Part shown: piece after piece, positions 13,301 to 23,300 of the stretch
How positions within the stretch are numbered: the stretch's first letter is position 1
Layout: each line of letters begins with the position of its first letter
Source: Taenia hydatigena
Taxonomy: Eukaryota; Platyhelminthes; Cestoda; Cyclophyllidea; Taeniidae
Reading direction: 5' to 3'
Assembly (NCBI GenBank): GCA_036345935.2
Contig: JADWOT020000010.1
Coordinates: 7,552,587-7,616,586 of the forward strand
DNA length: 64,000 bases
The notes under the pieces: model-generated
What the model was told of the DNA's origin: nothing
Seen by the model: only the letters and a program-made list of their open reading frames with translations
Databases searched by the model: none
Position numbers and translations under genes: made by a program

Positions 13301-16300
13301 TACCACAACTAGTCAAGCCACTAGTTTATTTGGTATGGACACAACTCTTCTATCACTTGCACATCGAAATTGTCACGGTGAAATTGACGCTCGTTTTTCA
13401 CTTAGGGCAACCTCCTGTCGCCACGTTTAGTCAGTCAGGCGGATTATTTGGTACGTCATTCATCTATCCCTCCGTGCCCGCCCATTTATTTACTCTCCAA
13501 CTGCCTAATTTCGATAGCAAAGTGGAAATTCCGCCACGGCGACGAATGAATTGTTGGGTCGGTTTTTGATATCAATCCTTTTAACTTGTTAATTAGCGAT
13601 TCTCTCTCTATCCTTGTACCTTCCTAGGTCAACCAATCGGCCCAAAGTCTGGAGGTATTTTCGGTAAATGATCGTTTTTACCTTTCAATGAAGTAGATTA
13701 CTTCCTGCCCCCAAAGTGGTACTTAGCAAACTTCAATGTTGTTGTCATTTTTAGGCTTATCACCTCCACAAAGTGGAGGTTTATTCGGTAGGCAAAGGAT
13801 TTGATTCTTTCGGCTTGGTCAATTGATAATCGAGTTTTGACTTCATAACACTAGGAAGTGTTGAATGCTCTCCTAATAAGTTTAAAAATTACACTGTTTT
13901 GCCTGAAGGTACTTGAGGCTTTGCCTCTCAATCTCATTGTCATTTCGGTGTTCTTTGGCAGGCCAACCAGCAGCTGGCACCGCGTCCCCAACTGGTAGCC
14001 TATTCGGTTAGTTGTTGCTCATAGTCATCTTCATTGGTTCTTGCTCTTCAATGCCAATCAGCCTTTTCTCTTTATCTCAGGTGCGGCACCCGTCAGCACC
14101 ACAGCTGCATCCGGTGGACTGTTTGGTAAGTGAGCTTAATCCACTCTTTATGTACTACTTGAAGCCTTTGTGGAATTTCCACCTAACCTTCCCATTGAAT
14201 TCCATCTTTGAATAGAATTTGGATATCTTTTGCCTTAGGTCAACTCTCCACCACGCCTACTAGGCAAACAGGTGGGCTATTTGGTGAGTGTAAAGTTCGC
14301 GCGCCATCTTTTATTTGGGCGAGCTGTTGTATGCTCTAAAGTGGTGAAGCTGTTTCACGTTATTTTGTGCATGGAGCTATTGAACGATCTTCACGCTGCT
14401 ATTACATGCATTCTTCGGGATGTCGCTGCCCCCCCGGCCTGTTGGCGATCCGCTCTATGGCGCTGCGAACCCAGTAGTTCAAGAGATTCAGCTGCAGAAC
14501 GAAGAGTCAGTTCTGTTTAAAAACACCTAGGATTTCTCGATCCAGTCCAGGTGGATGCTGACGTATTTGACCTAAGATTTCATCGAAACAGTGAGGACTC
14601 CTGACACTTTCTGATGGGAAAAAATGGAGAATTAATAGGTTTAGTCTCGATCAGTGCGTCGAGGACAGGCGTAACTGCCTTCGGTTGTTGTAGCATCAAG
14701 CATATGAATCGTGGATGTGTTGAATGTGCACAAATGATAAAAAAGTTGTTATTTCTCCTCAGCCAACACTTCAACAAATGGGGCAGGAGGAGCAAGCAAT
14801 CTTTTCGCCTCTTCTAAACTCGCTGAAGGCAGCACTGGTACACATTTTCGTACTTCAGCTATCGCCTCCACCACCACCACCGCCAGCACTACTACTACTA
14901 CAACCTCATCTCTACAGCACGTCTCCAATGTCAGCGAGTGAGTGTTTTTAATCCCTAAGGCTTGAAGACACCATTCTTTCATAATGGTTATGGTTATTTT
15001 ATCATGGCAAGAACATTTATCCTTCGCTTAATTCTCCGATTGGTCATGTTGCTTCATGCAGTGTCATCACACTTGGCTTCTCATCGTTTGGTCCCTCTTT
15101 TCTTGCACATTTGGGCTGTTTCTGTAACTCCTGCATTGTGGTATTAGTCTCTTCGCAATGTCCAACTTTGGACTGGGATCAACATCCGAGTCGGGTTCCA
15201 CCACTACTACCAACGTCTTTGGCAAACCCTCTAATACGGAAGCCTCCTCCACGTTGAATACCGCCAATGGTAGGTTGTCTCCGCCATTTGACCAATTCAA
15301 CTTAAATCTGTTCTTTTTGTTACTCTGTAGCTCCAGCACGGAACCTCTTTGGTTCTTCAGTATCCACCTCCTCATCTGCAAACTTTACCGGAATAGCCAA
15401 ACCGGGAGGTTTGTTTGCCCCTTCAACATTGAACAGCAGCGGTGGTGGTCTTTTCTCCAATCAAACAACTGCTGCTGCATTCCCCGCCACCACCACTGCT
15501 GGTGGAGGTCTATTTAGCAAAAGCGGCGGGCTATTCAGCACCCCCACTTCTGCTACGGCTGGTGGTCCACTCTTCGGCGGACCTGCTTTCGGCGGTAGTG
15601 GTGGAAGCCCTGGAGGGTTGTTCTCCTCCTCTTCCAGTAGTGGTGGTGGTGGTGGATTGTTCGGCTCCTCGTCGACCACACCCCTCGCACCAGGTGGATT
15701 TGGTAACGCACCGAGTTTTGGAGCTCCTGCGGTATTTGGAGGAAGCCCATTCGGAGGAATGGTGGGAGCTGGCAGTCCTCCAACTGGTGCTGCTAGCGGT
15801 TTTGGTGCTAGTGGTGGAGCTGGTGGACTTTTTGCCTCGTGAGTGAATCTCTTCCATTGAATATTGCGGAGCTTGGGCTATGTTTAGAGGTGTTTAATTG
15901 AACATCTAAGGGTTTATTTTTTATCGGCCAACGGAAGAGCCCTGGTTTTGGAAACATCTTTTAGGTCGATTAGCTGAGGAACGAAACCTCGCTTTAGTGG
16001 CGAAATGCTTCCAAAAACTTCTTCGCCGAGTTGCGGCCCGTCTATTCGCCTCGTCATTGGTTACTCTCTCTAGTCACTAATTACTCGAAACTCTTCTTTA
16101 TCTTTTTCTTGCTAAAGTCTCGGTAGCTCCTCGGGTGGAGTTAGCTTCGGAGGTCTCGCAAACTCTGCAGCTCAGCCACCAACCACTCCTATGTTCGGTA
16201 AGTGTTCTTGTCACCCTTTTCCAACCTCCTCCTTTGTGATCAATTCCAATCGTTGACCAGTAAAAGCTAGAAGACATAAGATTGTAAAATTATTTGTTGT

Positions 16301-16681
16301 CATGTGTAATCGACGTCCAACGCCAGCAGTAGCGATGATTCATGTGGATTTCAGCAGGATAGGCCTATTACATTCCTTTGTTTCCAAAATGGAGGTGAGG
16401 AGGAGAATCAGTCGGGATGTAGATCTATAGGCTTGACGATGCCCAACCTCGAGTTTATTTCCATTGCCAATTTTGCGGGGCAAACCGACTACTGTTAGCC
16501 GTCCTCCGTACGAATAGATGTACGTGGATTTAAGTAGCATGCCTCAATTTCTCATGTGATGAGGCTGTGATTACTATCTAAACACAAAGTTTTAGATAGC
16601 GGAGTTTTCCTCTTTTTTGTCTTTTTTATAAAATTTCTCCTTCTAGGCTCGAGTCCCTCGTTCACTCAGCGCCGGGCGTAA
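1089..16681 (+). CDS. NUP214: Nucleoporin Nup214 homologue, 5'-partial, about 61 exons
   Basis: Nup214 is an FG nucleoporin of the cytoplasmic filaments of the nuclear pore; with Nup88 it docks export factors and the helicase DDX19. Exons in one continuous frame: 1089-1259, 3807-3922, 3998-4391, 4582-4638, 4697-4735, 4959-5003, 5144-5221, 5297-5365, 5436-5498, 5638-5703, 5864-5941, 6017-6085, 6156-6221, 6345-6410, 6579-6608, 6682-6929, 7008-7342, 7415-7860, 8321-8380, 8461-8592, 8699-8725, 8797-8841, 8920-9003, 9085-9120, 9255-9365, 9780-9842, 9957-10016, 10088-10351, 10438-10485, 10566-10589, 10683-10730, then the 24-exon FG array at 10802-14283, then 14763-14837, 14859-14937, 15148-15269, 15331-15838, 16118-16197, 16647-16681 (TAA). 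This sums to roughly 1,800 codons; human Nup214 has about 2,090. Recognition rests on VSWSPKGKQL in the propeller, the coiled-coil block and the dense FG motifs. Almost every intron is in phase 1. The ends of exons 3998-4391 and 6682-6929 and the donor of 12475-12519 are least certain. Confidence 0.9.
1260..3806 (+). other. 2.5-kb intron of Nup214
   Basis: The donor is AAAG|GTTGGT and the acceptor is ttatag before 3807. The human protein is contiguous across this junction, so no coding exon is expected inside. The interval is rich in short open frames on + (such as 2112-2387 and 2910-3197), none with a recognisable family. A short GT run lies near 1919-1932. This is by far the longest intron in the part of the gene seen here. 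Confidence 0.7.
4582..6608 (+). other. NUP214: First FG exon group of Nup214
   Basis: Twelve exons of 30-78 bp encode Thr/Ser/Pro-rich sequence with motifs such as GLFG, AFGSLFGKP and SLFGKP. All are in phase 1 at both ends and have lengths divisible by three. The group lies between the propeller and the coiled coil; in vertebrates this place holds a mainly Ser/Pro-rich stretch with few FG motifs. Four of the exons occur twice because of a tandem duplication (separate entry). One odd junction is between 4638 and 4697, where the split codon reads Asp instead of the Gly expected after Phe. Confidence 0.8.
5109..6537 (+). repeat. Tandem duplication of a 720-bp, four-exon unit inside Nup214
   Basis: The units 5109-5828 and 5829-6537 are highly similar in exons and introns. 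Exons 5144, 5297, 5436 and 5638 recur at 5864, 6017, 6156 and 6345. The shift is 720 bp, becoming 723 in the third exon through a 3-bp in-frame insertion; a deletion of about 16 bp then lies in the following intron. All splice sites survive in both copies, and phase-1 symmetry keeps the frame open. The second copy therefore adds about 93 codons. High intron identity suggests that the event is recent, or that the copies are kept alike by gene conversion. Confidence 0.9.
6682..7860 (+). other. NUP214: Nup214 central coiled-coil exons
   Basis: Exons 6682-6929, 7008-7342 and 7415-7860 encode about 343 residues rich in Glu, Lys, Arg, Leu and Ala with heptad-like spacing. The second exon contains LADLEDQVESLSAQLEARN and the third opens with a helix that includes NARLIKFERYRLELISRMAG; the latter matches the position and character of the vertebrate segment just before the FG domain. 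In the family this region binds Nup88 and Nup62. The frame is clean if the second exon starts after gattaag at 7008 (phase 0); the nearer actgcag acceptor would break it. A Lys/Glu run (EKKKEE) lies near 7750-7770. Confidence 0.8.
8321..10730 (+). other. NUP214: Ser/Thr/Pro-rich linker exons of Nup214
   Basis: Thirteen small exons (24-264 bp) encode low-complexity Ser/Thr/Pro/Ala sequence joining the coiled coil to the FG array. The largest (10088-10351) carries GGLFG, SLFGLP and a terminal CLFG, plus a Thr run encoded by repeated ACA/ACC codons near 10270-10300. Very short exons such as 8699-8725 (27 bp) and 10566-10589 (24 bp) fit only because flanking acceptor and donor signals and phase 1 both agree. 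The linker has few charged residues and is probably disordered. Confidence 0.75.
12475..12519 (+). other. FG micro-exon with a damaged splice donor
   Basis: The 45-bp unit has a normal acceptor (aactttag) and encodes the usual repeat ending GGLF, but the donor reads TTCG|ATGAGC where its neighbours have TTCG|GTGAGT. A G-to-A change removed the GT. Reading through meets a stop within about 10 codons. Because the exon is 45 bp and phase 1 on both sides, skipping it would leave the frame intact, so it is probably skipped or poorly spliced. A sequencing or assembly error is the alternative. Confidence 0.7.
12686..13184 (+). repeat. Tandem exon-plus-intron units in the FG array
   Basis: Exons 12686, 12810, 12933 and 13060 start 124, 123 and 127 bp apart, each with a 45-bp exon and an intron of about 80 bp. 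The introns begin alike (GTGAGTTxxxACTT) and share further patches, so the unit that was duplicated includes the intron. This shows directly how the micro-exon array grew, at least in this part. Confidence 0.75.
14763..16681 (+). other. NUP214: C-terminal Gly-rich FG exons of Nup214
   Basis: Exons 14763-14837, 14859-14937, 15148-15269, 15331-15838, 16118-16197 and 16647-16681 encode a Thr-rich stretch and then a Gly/Ser-rich tail with many GGLF, FG and GGLFS motifs (15411-15838), like the C-terminus of vertebrate Nup214. Two junctions here are phase 2 (14937/15148 and 15838/16118), unlike the rest of the FG region. The last exon gives a short end with SFTQRR before the stop codon at 16679-16681. 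The 14284-14762 intron (479 bp) holds no exon I can support. Confidence 0.85.
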
Positions 16682-16865
16682 GGTAAAGTTTGCCATAGTG
16701 ACAATAACAGCAGTACCAACAGGTAGAGAGGGTCCAGCAACAGAGAAGGCGGCAAAACCTCACCTTTCCTTCCTTCCTGTTCTCCTCTTTCCCACTTCTC
16801 CCACTGCCCTACCCTCTATCCGTGTTTGTGAAATGAAGTGAAGCTAAATGAGGCGAGAAAATGAA

Positions 16866-16871
16866 AATAAA
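16866..16871 (+). terminator. Poly(A) signal of Nup214
   Basis: A canonical AATAAA lies about 185 bp after the Nup214 stop and is followed at once by a T-rich and GT-rich stretch (16873-16905), as expected of a cleavage and polyadenylation site. It lies about 380 bp before the start of the next gene. Confidence 0.65.
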
Positions 16872-17252
16872 TGTTTTTTTTTTTCTGTCTGTGTTTTTTT
16901 TCCTTTCGTTCACCTGCCTCCTCCCCCCGTCCAAGTTCGCCTGTTTGAGCATTTTGTTTGCGTGGCGAGTTGATTGAGTCGGAACTGTGCCAAATGGTTG
17001 GGCATTTAATATTGTCAGCATGGGAAGCGTCAGCCGGTAGCCTTGGCGACTGAGGTTTCACCTTAGTCCAGAAATAGCTATCGAATTGCCGATTCAAATT
17101 AGCAGTAATCTGAGTCTCCCTGTCTACTTGAGACACACTTTAGTGTCGTTCTCCTGCTGCCGCTAAGCGGACAGTTTTGGGTGCACTAATCGCATATTCC
17201 CTTCATTCTGTCATCACAGTCGGCGACTACTTCACAAAACAGGAGTAAGAGA

Positions 17253-17990
17253 ATGAAGAAGGAGTTGGAGAGAGAAGATGATGAGGAGATAGACACTCCA
17301 CCCGATTTTTACATAAAATCTGCCAAGTACTGGAGCGGTGTGGATGCGACGGTCAGTGGAATGTTGGGTGGTCTCAGCCGAGTCCATCGACCCGACATTA
17401 CTGGCTCGAAGTCTATCCTCGCCCGATTTGGTCCCACTCTGCGAGAGTGCGCATTGGACTGCGGAGCGGGCATTGGACGCATCACAAAACACCTTCTGCT
17501 GCCCCACTTCACCACCGTGGATATGGTGGAGATGACAGAGAAGTTTCTTGATGCCTCCACAGCCTACATCGGTCAACCCGACGCAGGCCGTGTTGGCAAT
17601 CGATTCTGCTGCGCGCTGCAGGATTTCACTCCTTCACCGGGGCGCTACGACATAATTTGGGTGCAGTGGGTGATTGGACATCTGACTCTGTCTGCAACAG
17701 TCGAATTTTTGCATCGCTGTGCAGCGGGACTGCGACCGTGCGCCCCTGCAGCTGCAAGTACAGCCGCTGCTCCAGTGCGTCGATCGGTAATTGTGCTGAA
17801 GGATAATGTGTATTCGGGTGCGAAGTCAGATTTCGATGAGGTGGATAGCAGTTTCATGCGAACGCATGACGAGTTATTGACGGTATTTCGAAAGGCGAAG
17901 CTTCGAGTGCTGCTGGATGAGAGGCAGACTAACATGCCGTCCTATATTTGTCCGGTTTATGCTTTTGTTCTTGTTCCACAGAATGAGTAA
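17253..17990 (+). CDS. NTMT1: Alpha N-terminal protein methyltransferase 1 (NTMT1/METTL11A type)
   Basis: This family transfers methyl groups from S-adenosylmethionine to the alpha-amino group of proteins with an N-terminal Xaa-Pro-Lys motif, such as RCC1, after Met removal. The 245-residue frame covers the whole family fold (the human protein has 223). Landmarks are YWSGVDATVSGMLGG at 26-40, the SAM-binding motif LDCGAGIGR at 68-76, VDMVE at 89-93, CCALQDFTP at 119-127, WVQWVIGHL at 136-144 and VLKDN at 181-185, followed by a DEVDSS segment near 195-200. Relative to human it has an acidic N-terminus and an Ala-rich insert at about 163-176 between the LRP and VLKDN motifs. The frame has no intron. 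A tcatcacag acceptor at 17211-17219, 33 bp before the ATG, may be a cis or spliced-leader trans-splice site. Confidence 0.93.
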   Translation: MKKELEREDDEEIDTPPDFYIKSAKYWSGVDATVSGMLGGLSRVHRPDITGSKSILARFGPTLRECALDCGAGIGRITKHLLLPHFTTVDMVEMTEKFLDASTAYIGQPDAGRVGNRFCCALQDFTPSPGRYDIIWVQWVIGHLTLSATVEFLHRCAAGLRPCAPAAASTAAAPVRRSVIVLKDNVYSGAKSDFDEVDSSFMRTHDELLTVFRKAKLRVLLDERQTNMPSYICPVYAFVLVPQNE

Positions 17991-20552
17991 ACTGCCCCAT
18001 CTCGGTGGTGACTGTGCTTGCTCATTTTTGAATATAGATGCATACTATGTTTTTTAATTCGTTGGGTTTGCTTTAGCCAACGTGGCGGCAGTAAGCTAGC
18101 ACGAAATAGATACTACTGAAGTCTCGTGAGTAGAGTATGACCGAAAATCATGGCGTGTCTTATCTCTAATGTATTGTTGGCTCAATCAGATCATCGATGG
18201 TGTCCGGACATGAGTGCATATTTGTTCGAAAATGCGTTTGGGTGTAGAAAATTAGATAGGGCTCGTGTTTGCGTCAGTGCGGCTTGCATGTCTGATGGTG
18301 TGAACTGTAACTGAGCCGTTTTCGGCTGCCATTTACGAAATGATTACTCTCGCCCATCTTGACATTGACCACATTTCCGTAGCTGTTGAATACGCTAAGA
18401 CATTGGCTCATGGTGTGTTTGCCAGTTACAGGGTGAAGTTTGCATTCGAAAATGAGTCGAGTTTTCTGCCGTGTAAACCATTTTGTTAATTGTGCAAATG
18501 GGTGAGCGTATTCGCTGATTTTGCAGTGGAGGGGGCGGACTTGTTGTGTGTGTGTGCCGGTGAAACGGGCGGTGTCTGCCAATTTGAATTGCTCCCGCAT
18601 GTATGATGGGGTTGTTTCAAATTTACTTGGAAAGTCCAGATAGCACGCTGGTGACGTGTATGGTATGAGCACCAGAGGCGTCAGAACCGGTCGAAGCGCC
18701 AATTGTTGCCTAAAGCTACGAGGTAAAGGGCTTTAAAGAAAAGGACAAAACGACGAAATGAGAAGGAGATATCGTCCTATTTCATGGGCAGTGTATAAAC
18801 TTTATCGTGCTGCTTATCCTGCGATTCATTTTGCTACATTATCAAGAATACGTCACTTGTCTGTGGATAAAAGTGGTTGAATATACGAACGGGTTCTTAT
18901 GTCGATGTAGGGCGGTGATCATGGATGCTGTTCCCATGGCACCAGCACAATTTTTACTTTACCATGATTGAGGTGTCAGTTCTGTCGTTGCCGTTGTTGC
19001 CCATCCTGTCTATCTGGATGCGTTTCTGAAATCAACTTAGTAACTAACTAAGTAGGAAGGTGGATGTGCTCTAGACGGTGATGCGCCAGGAGATGCTGGG
19101 CTCTGTATTACGAGGGATGGGAAATGAAGTTTCACCTCCAGTTGTAGTTCGTCCTTCCATACGCACAGGGGTAATGGATTTCTACTGTGCAGTGCATCGC
19201 TAGTGATGTGCGTACCCTCAGAATTGGAAGGAAATTAGTCGGGTTGCATTATGGTGGTGTTGTGTACGGATGTTACACTTACTGGATTAAGCAGTATCTT
19301 GGAATTATAGACATGTTAGATTTCTGAGGCAGGAGACAACCTGGAATACCCGAACAGTGGTCCGTTTCACAGCATAAATACGGCTTCCATCCACGGAGAG
19401 GAGGTAGAAGGGCGTGAGCAGGACAAGTTGGAGTATTTTATGGTTGCGAAAATGTGATGAAGTGGACTACGTTACCTAAGGTCATGCAAATTGACGGGAT
19501 TAATGCACGTAATGAATGACTACTTCACTTTTCTTCACATCACGATGTTGCTACACTCCTTCCGGATGGCTTACACTGGCGAGAAGTTGGGGATATGCGG
19601 ACACTCGGATAAGTGGGCGCGAATTGTCGCAGAGATAGCTGAGATGTTGCCTCCTGTGCAGTGGAGGTGAGTTGGGTTGTGGTCTTGCCGTTAATGGATC
19701 TGATTAGACTCAACGCAACTGACATTCGGGTCCTCCGATAGAGACGCACGCCACTGCAGGTCACAACTAGCACTTCCACTCACCAACTTGCAGCAAGAGT
19801 GCAGCCATCCTCATGCTGATGCAAGGAGCAGCGCAGGCCACATTCACAACATCTACCTGACCATGTGTTCCTCAGGAGCAAGGAGTGGTCGGAGTCAGTG
19901 GAGTAAATGTGGTGTGATGTGCGCCTACGCATGCATGAGTATGAATGCTGGATGATGTAGCTACAGCTTGGCCACCGTGTGCGTGCATTGAGGCAAGTGA
20001 TGACTGTGTGGAAAGCGTGGACGTTCGTTGCTGTGTTGTAGCACCAAATGTACGTGAATGTCCTATCTCAATGTGTGGTGTTGTTCATGCTGTCCATCTC
20101 GACGGAAGAAGTCACAGCAGATTCTACCCATCACCACTAGGCGACTTTTGCAGTTGCGCCTCCATCCTAGCCAAATTACATGCTCAGTTATTTTCCCACA
20201 TGCTCGAATGAAGCAGTGATTTAGTAATCTTGATAGGCAGAGACTGTCTGAGCATGGTCTGATGCTCGGTCAGTTGGGTTGAATGCTGGATCCCTGGCAT
20301 GCAATAGGCGTTAACGCACTCCAACTGCAATTATTAACCCAAGTGCACCCAATGAAATCGAAATGGCTGCACAAAAGGCATATTACTACACTGCCTTGCG
20401 AAAGTAAGCACGAGAGTTGAAGGCCTCAAAAGTTGCACATCTAGGACTGTAAGTGGATGTCGACACGTGGATGTTGTTATGGGACAGGATTGACCCGTCT
20501 GCCGATGCTCCCAATGCTCCCAATGCCAGTGTAGACAAGCGTTCTACTTGCA
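17991..20552. other. Intergenic, old repeat fragments
   Basis: No gene is recognisable. The 142-residue frame at 18274-18702 (minus) resembles nothing I know and I see no splice context. Stretches around 19240-19340 resemble 40300-40390, and 20130-20240 closely resembles 36480-36580 in direct orientation, so the right half is built from old repeat copies. A short GT run lies near 18544-18556. Confidence 0.5.
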
Positions 20553-22648
20553 GTCGATCCATTTCTGAGGAAGATTTAGCCAACTCAAATGCTTTCATAC
20601 CCAATGCTCACCATCTTACACGTCTGCTTCATAATCGTGCTAAGCAACAATCGCTTTCAGCCAAAGTTTAATGGTCTCACATCATCACAGCCAAAGCCAC
20701 AGAAACACCACCAAAATGGCACATCGAGTTGGAAGAGTGTAAGGTATGGAGAAAGGATGAAGTATACAACAAAGGTGGAGCATGCACCTCATTTTCTTCT
20801 TTTCATTTGGTCGTAAGCATCTATTGGATCCCTTCACATTTGCAATGCGAAGTCGCCAGCATTTTTCGAGCAACTAAACAACTCAACCGCCTTAATACAG
20901 AAATGGCAATTTGTGCTACTCCAAATCTCTTCACTGAAGCTGGAATAAAACAAATAAGTGTGGAAAACACAGCTTCTACTATCAAGTGATGGCTTACTGG
21001 AATCTTCTCATCTTCTTCTTATTTATTAACAGGAGACAGCTTTATTATCACGGCTCTTTTGCCTCCCTTTGCGCTCACCACAGTGTCATGTTAACAGCCT
21101 TTGACAACTCCTGCAGCTTATTCACACCTCACTGACAGACTGGCAACTCAAGCACTAAAGGTGACCTCCTTCAAGTTCACATTGCCAGCCTTTTGTCAAC
21201 AAAGCTTTTAATTCACGCCTGTGTGTGGCACACACTGAAGAGTTTAATCTCACAAGAAGACGAAGTTGAGTGACAGATATTGTTATGAAAACTGGAGCTA
21301 TTTGGAAAGCAAGAGAAGTAAAATGATTGTCAAAAAATGATGCGACTAACGATTAGGTGGGCTAGTTGGTGCAATCGGCAGTGGCAGCTGCAGGGATGTG
21401 GGACGGTGACAATCCAATCAATGAACTCACATGTGTAAGCAAACACTGTGTATTTGTTTAAAGCGATTTGGCAGCTGGCAGATTAATGAGTCAACTTGGT
21501 GATAACTGCAGAATATGGCCCCCGGGTGACCTGAGATAGGAGGGGGCAACTCGGATACCGGTTAAGGATCAAGGGCTTAACAACTCGCGCGCAGCTCCCT
21601 TCGACGCCTTATTTGCGTCTTGATTTGTGCATCCTAAGGTTTCCTTTAGTTATATTTGCAGTCAGATGAAATAGAGGTCCAACGGTTAGGCTTATCATGT
21701 GGTCAGCTCAATGTGCTCCATGGCCCTCAGATTGAAGAAATCTCGTCTTCGCTGACGAATACACTACGAAAAGTGCGTGTTGCAAACTATGTACCGATGA
21801 GTGAGGGTGAATTTAACATTGATTTCTCAAGCCGAATGACTAATGCGAAATGCGTAGACGAGGTCGGCATTTGGTGTCCTACGGGTGAGAGTACGTGTGC
21901 ACTAATCTGTGGAATCATGGGACAGGGCGTTTGCGTGCACGGTTTGAGACCGGCTAATAGGAAGTAGCCAGGGAGAATGAGGACTACTTTCACTGCCTTC
22001 AGCGGTATCTGGGCACTAAGGCATAAAGACTGGTTCGCCCAAAACGTGGAAACAGGAAATTGTTTTTGAGTTGCTGGTGTAATAGCGAAAATATTATTGG
22101 GACTGTCAAGCGTGCACAGAAGTTGCATTTCACTATGCTGCGTACACAGCTCTAATGTCTAAAGTGTCTGCTTTCGATGCTTTGATTAATGAGGAGCCAA
22201 TTTAACGTGCCATTGCCCTGTGTTCACCTAATGACCTCACTCATTAATCACTACATTCAATGCCCCTAACTATCTCGATCGACGCCTCACTTTGCTTTGA
22301 GCTTCACTAGATGTTCTCAAGGAATAGAAAAAGAGACAGATACCACGAATGTGGCCTGCCGACTCCTCGTTTTGATGTGACCTTCATCAACAGAACTAAC
22401 ACTTTTCGTTAGCTCGTCAATAGGGCAACATACATGCTTTCACAACTATGCAAACAGGCAATATAGCCTAAAACTCACGAAAAGGAAGCAAAATTCGGCA
22501 TCGCCATTACCCTGTTAAAAGAAGCAAGACCATGCAAACCAGACTGTCCATGTGGACAAGTGGCCTTGGTCCTATCGAGGTCTTTGCCAGGCAATCATTA
22601 GGTGGACTTTAGAACAAGTGTGGAGGACCATTCCAATCAACATGTGAG
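20553..22648 (+). repeat. Family A repeat, copy 1
   Basis: This block matches 54,240-56,276 in inverted orientation along nearly its whole length (2.1 versus 2.04 kb), and its first 1.1 kb also matches 30,277-31,380 inverted. It contains a 103-residue frame (21656-21967) whose counterpart is at 54854-55087 minus; both read SSLTN/TSLTN and LRKVRVANYVPMS, but the opposite strand is open as well, so coding is not shown. There is no transposase or polymerase motif. Its right border (about 22648) abuts a family B element directly. Confidence 0.7.
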
Positions 22649-22649
22649 A

Positions 22650-23300
22650 CTTCCACTCCAACAGTGCTGCTAGTGATGATGCTCCCATCGATGACGATTC
22701 GAGTAGCTAAACTACACTTCCTCGAAACAGCAATCAATGAATGAGACGAAAGGGACTCAACAAGAATTGGGCTATACTAGTTGCAATTTTGCCACTACCA
22801 AAAAGCACTCCGTCCAGGAACGCGGCACATTGGCGGCAGCGAAAATGACAGGTGCTAATTCGTATTCCATTTCCAGCTAATCGTTACTCCTCCCCAATTT
22901 GAATGGCTCTCCCATTAGGACATTTAGTGCTAGCGAATGGTCAATTTTAACTCGATTGTGAATAGTCGAGGTGAGGATTGTTGCGTAAATGAGAGACTTA
23001 TCTGAAGAGGAGTGCAACCAACTGCGTCAAATTGCCATCCATTTCACACAGAAATGCTCAAAACAAATGCGATTGTGCAACATGTCTTAGAGGTGAAGAT
23101 ACGTTAAACGATTTGTCCATCAGATGCTGCTGATAGGCAGTAATCCTTGAATACCCCTGCTTGATTGACAACGCCAATCAGCCATCGCAGTGTAAATTGA
23201 GAAGAAGAGCACTGATTGCACCAAGCAAACATCCACATTTCAACCCAATTAATTAAAGCATCACCTCGACACATTTACATCTCCTCTTGGTAGTGAAGAT
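22650..23300 (+). repeat. Left inverted end of the 3.7-kb family B element
   Basis: It shares with 42751-43370 (direct) and 48330-48948 (inverted) a run from GTGCTAGTGATGATG-like sequence at the outer edge to a CATTTACATCTCC-like sequence at the inner edge. Its counterpart within the same element is 25720-26330. Confidence 0.65.

Larger units (their letters stand above)
10802..14283 (+). other. NUP214: Array of 24 FG micro-exons in Nup214
   Basis: The exons are 10802-10852, 10939-10998, 11066-11116, 11213-11239, 11331-11381, 11464-11511, 11602-11652, 11725-11772, 11851-11901, 12081-12125, 12201-12245, 12475-12519, 12686-12730, 12810-12854, 12933-12977, 13060-13104, 13185-13214, 13288-13332, 13406-13450, 13628-13663, 13755-13787, 13962-14006, 14081-14125 and 14239-14283. 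Most are 45 bp and encode one 15-residue unit of the type GQPxxxxxxxxGGLF, with the closing Gly codon split by the intron (TTTG|GTGAG or TTCG|GTGAG). Every exon is in phase 1 at both ends and divisible by three. FG motifs form the permeability barrier and bind karyopherins; export receptors such as CRM1 bind the Nup214 FG region in particular. Confidence 0.88.

Noticed and set aside
15442..15857. Long alternative frames on both strands across the Gly-rich Nup214 exon
   Set aside because: They are shadows of GGT/GGA-rich repeat codons; only the frame continuous with flanking exons and ending in FG motifs is consistent.
18274..18702. 142-residue minus frame as a gene
   Set aside because: It is long for this stretch but has no recognisable domain and no partner exons; it stays a hypothetical open frame.
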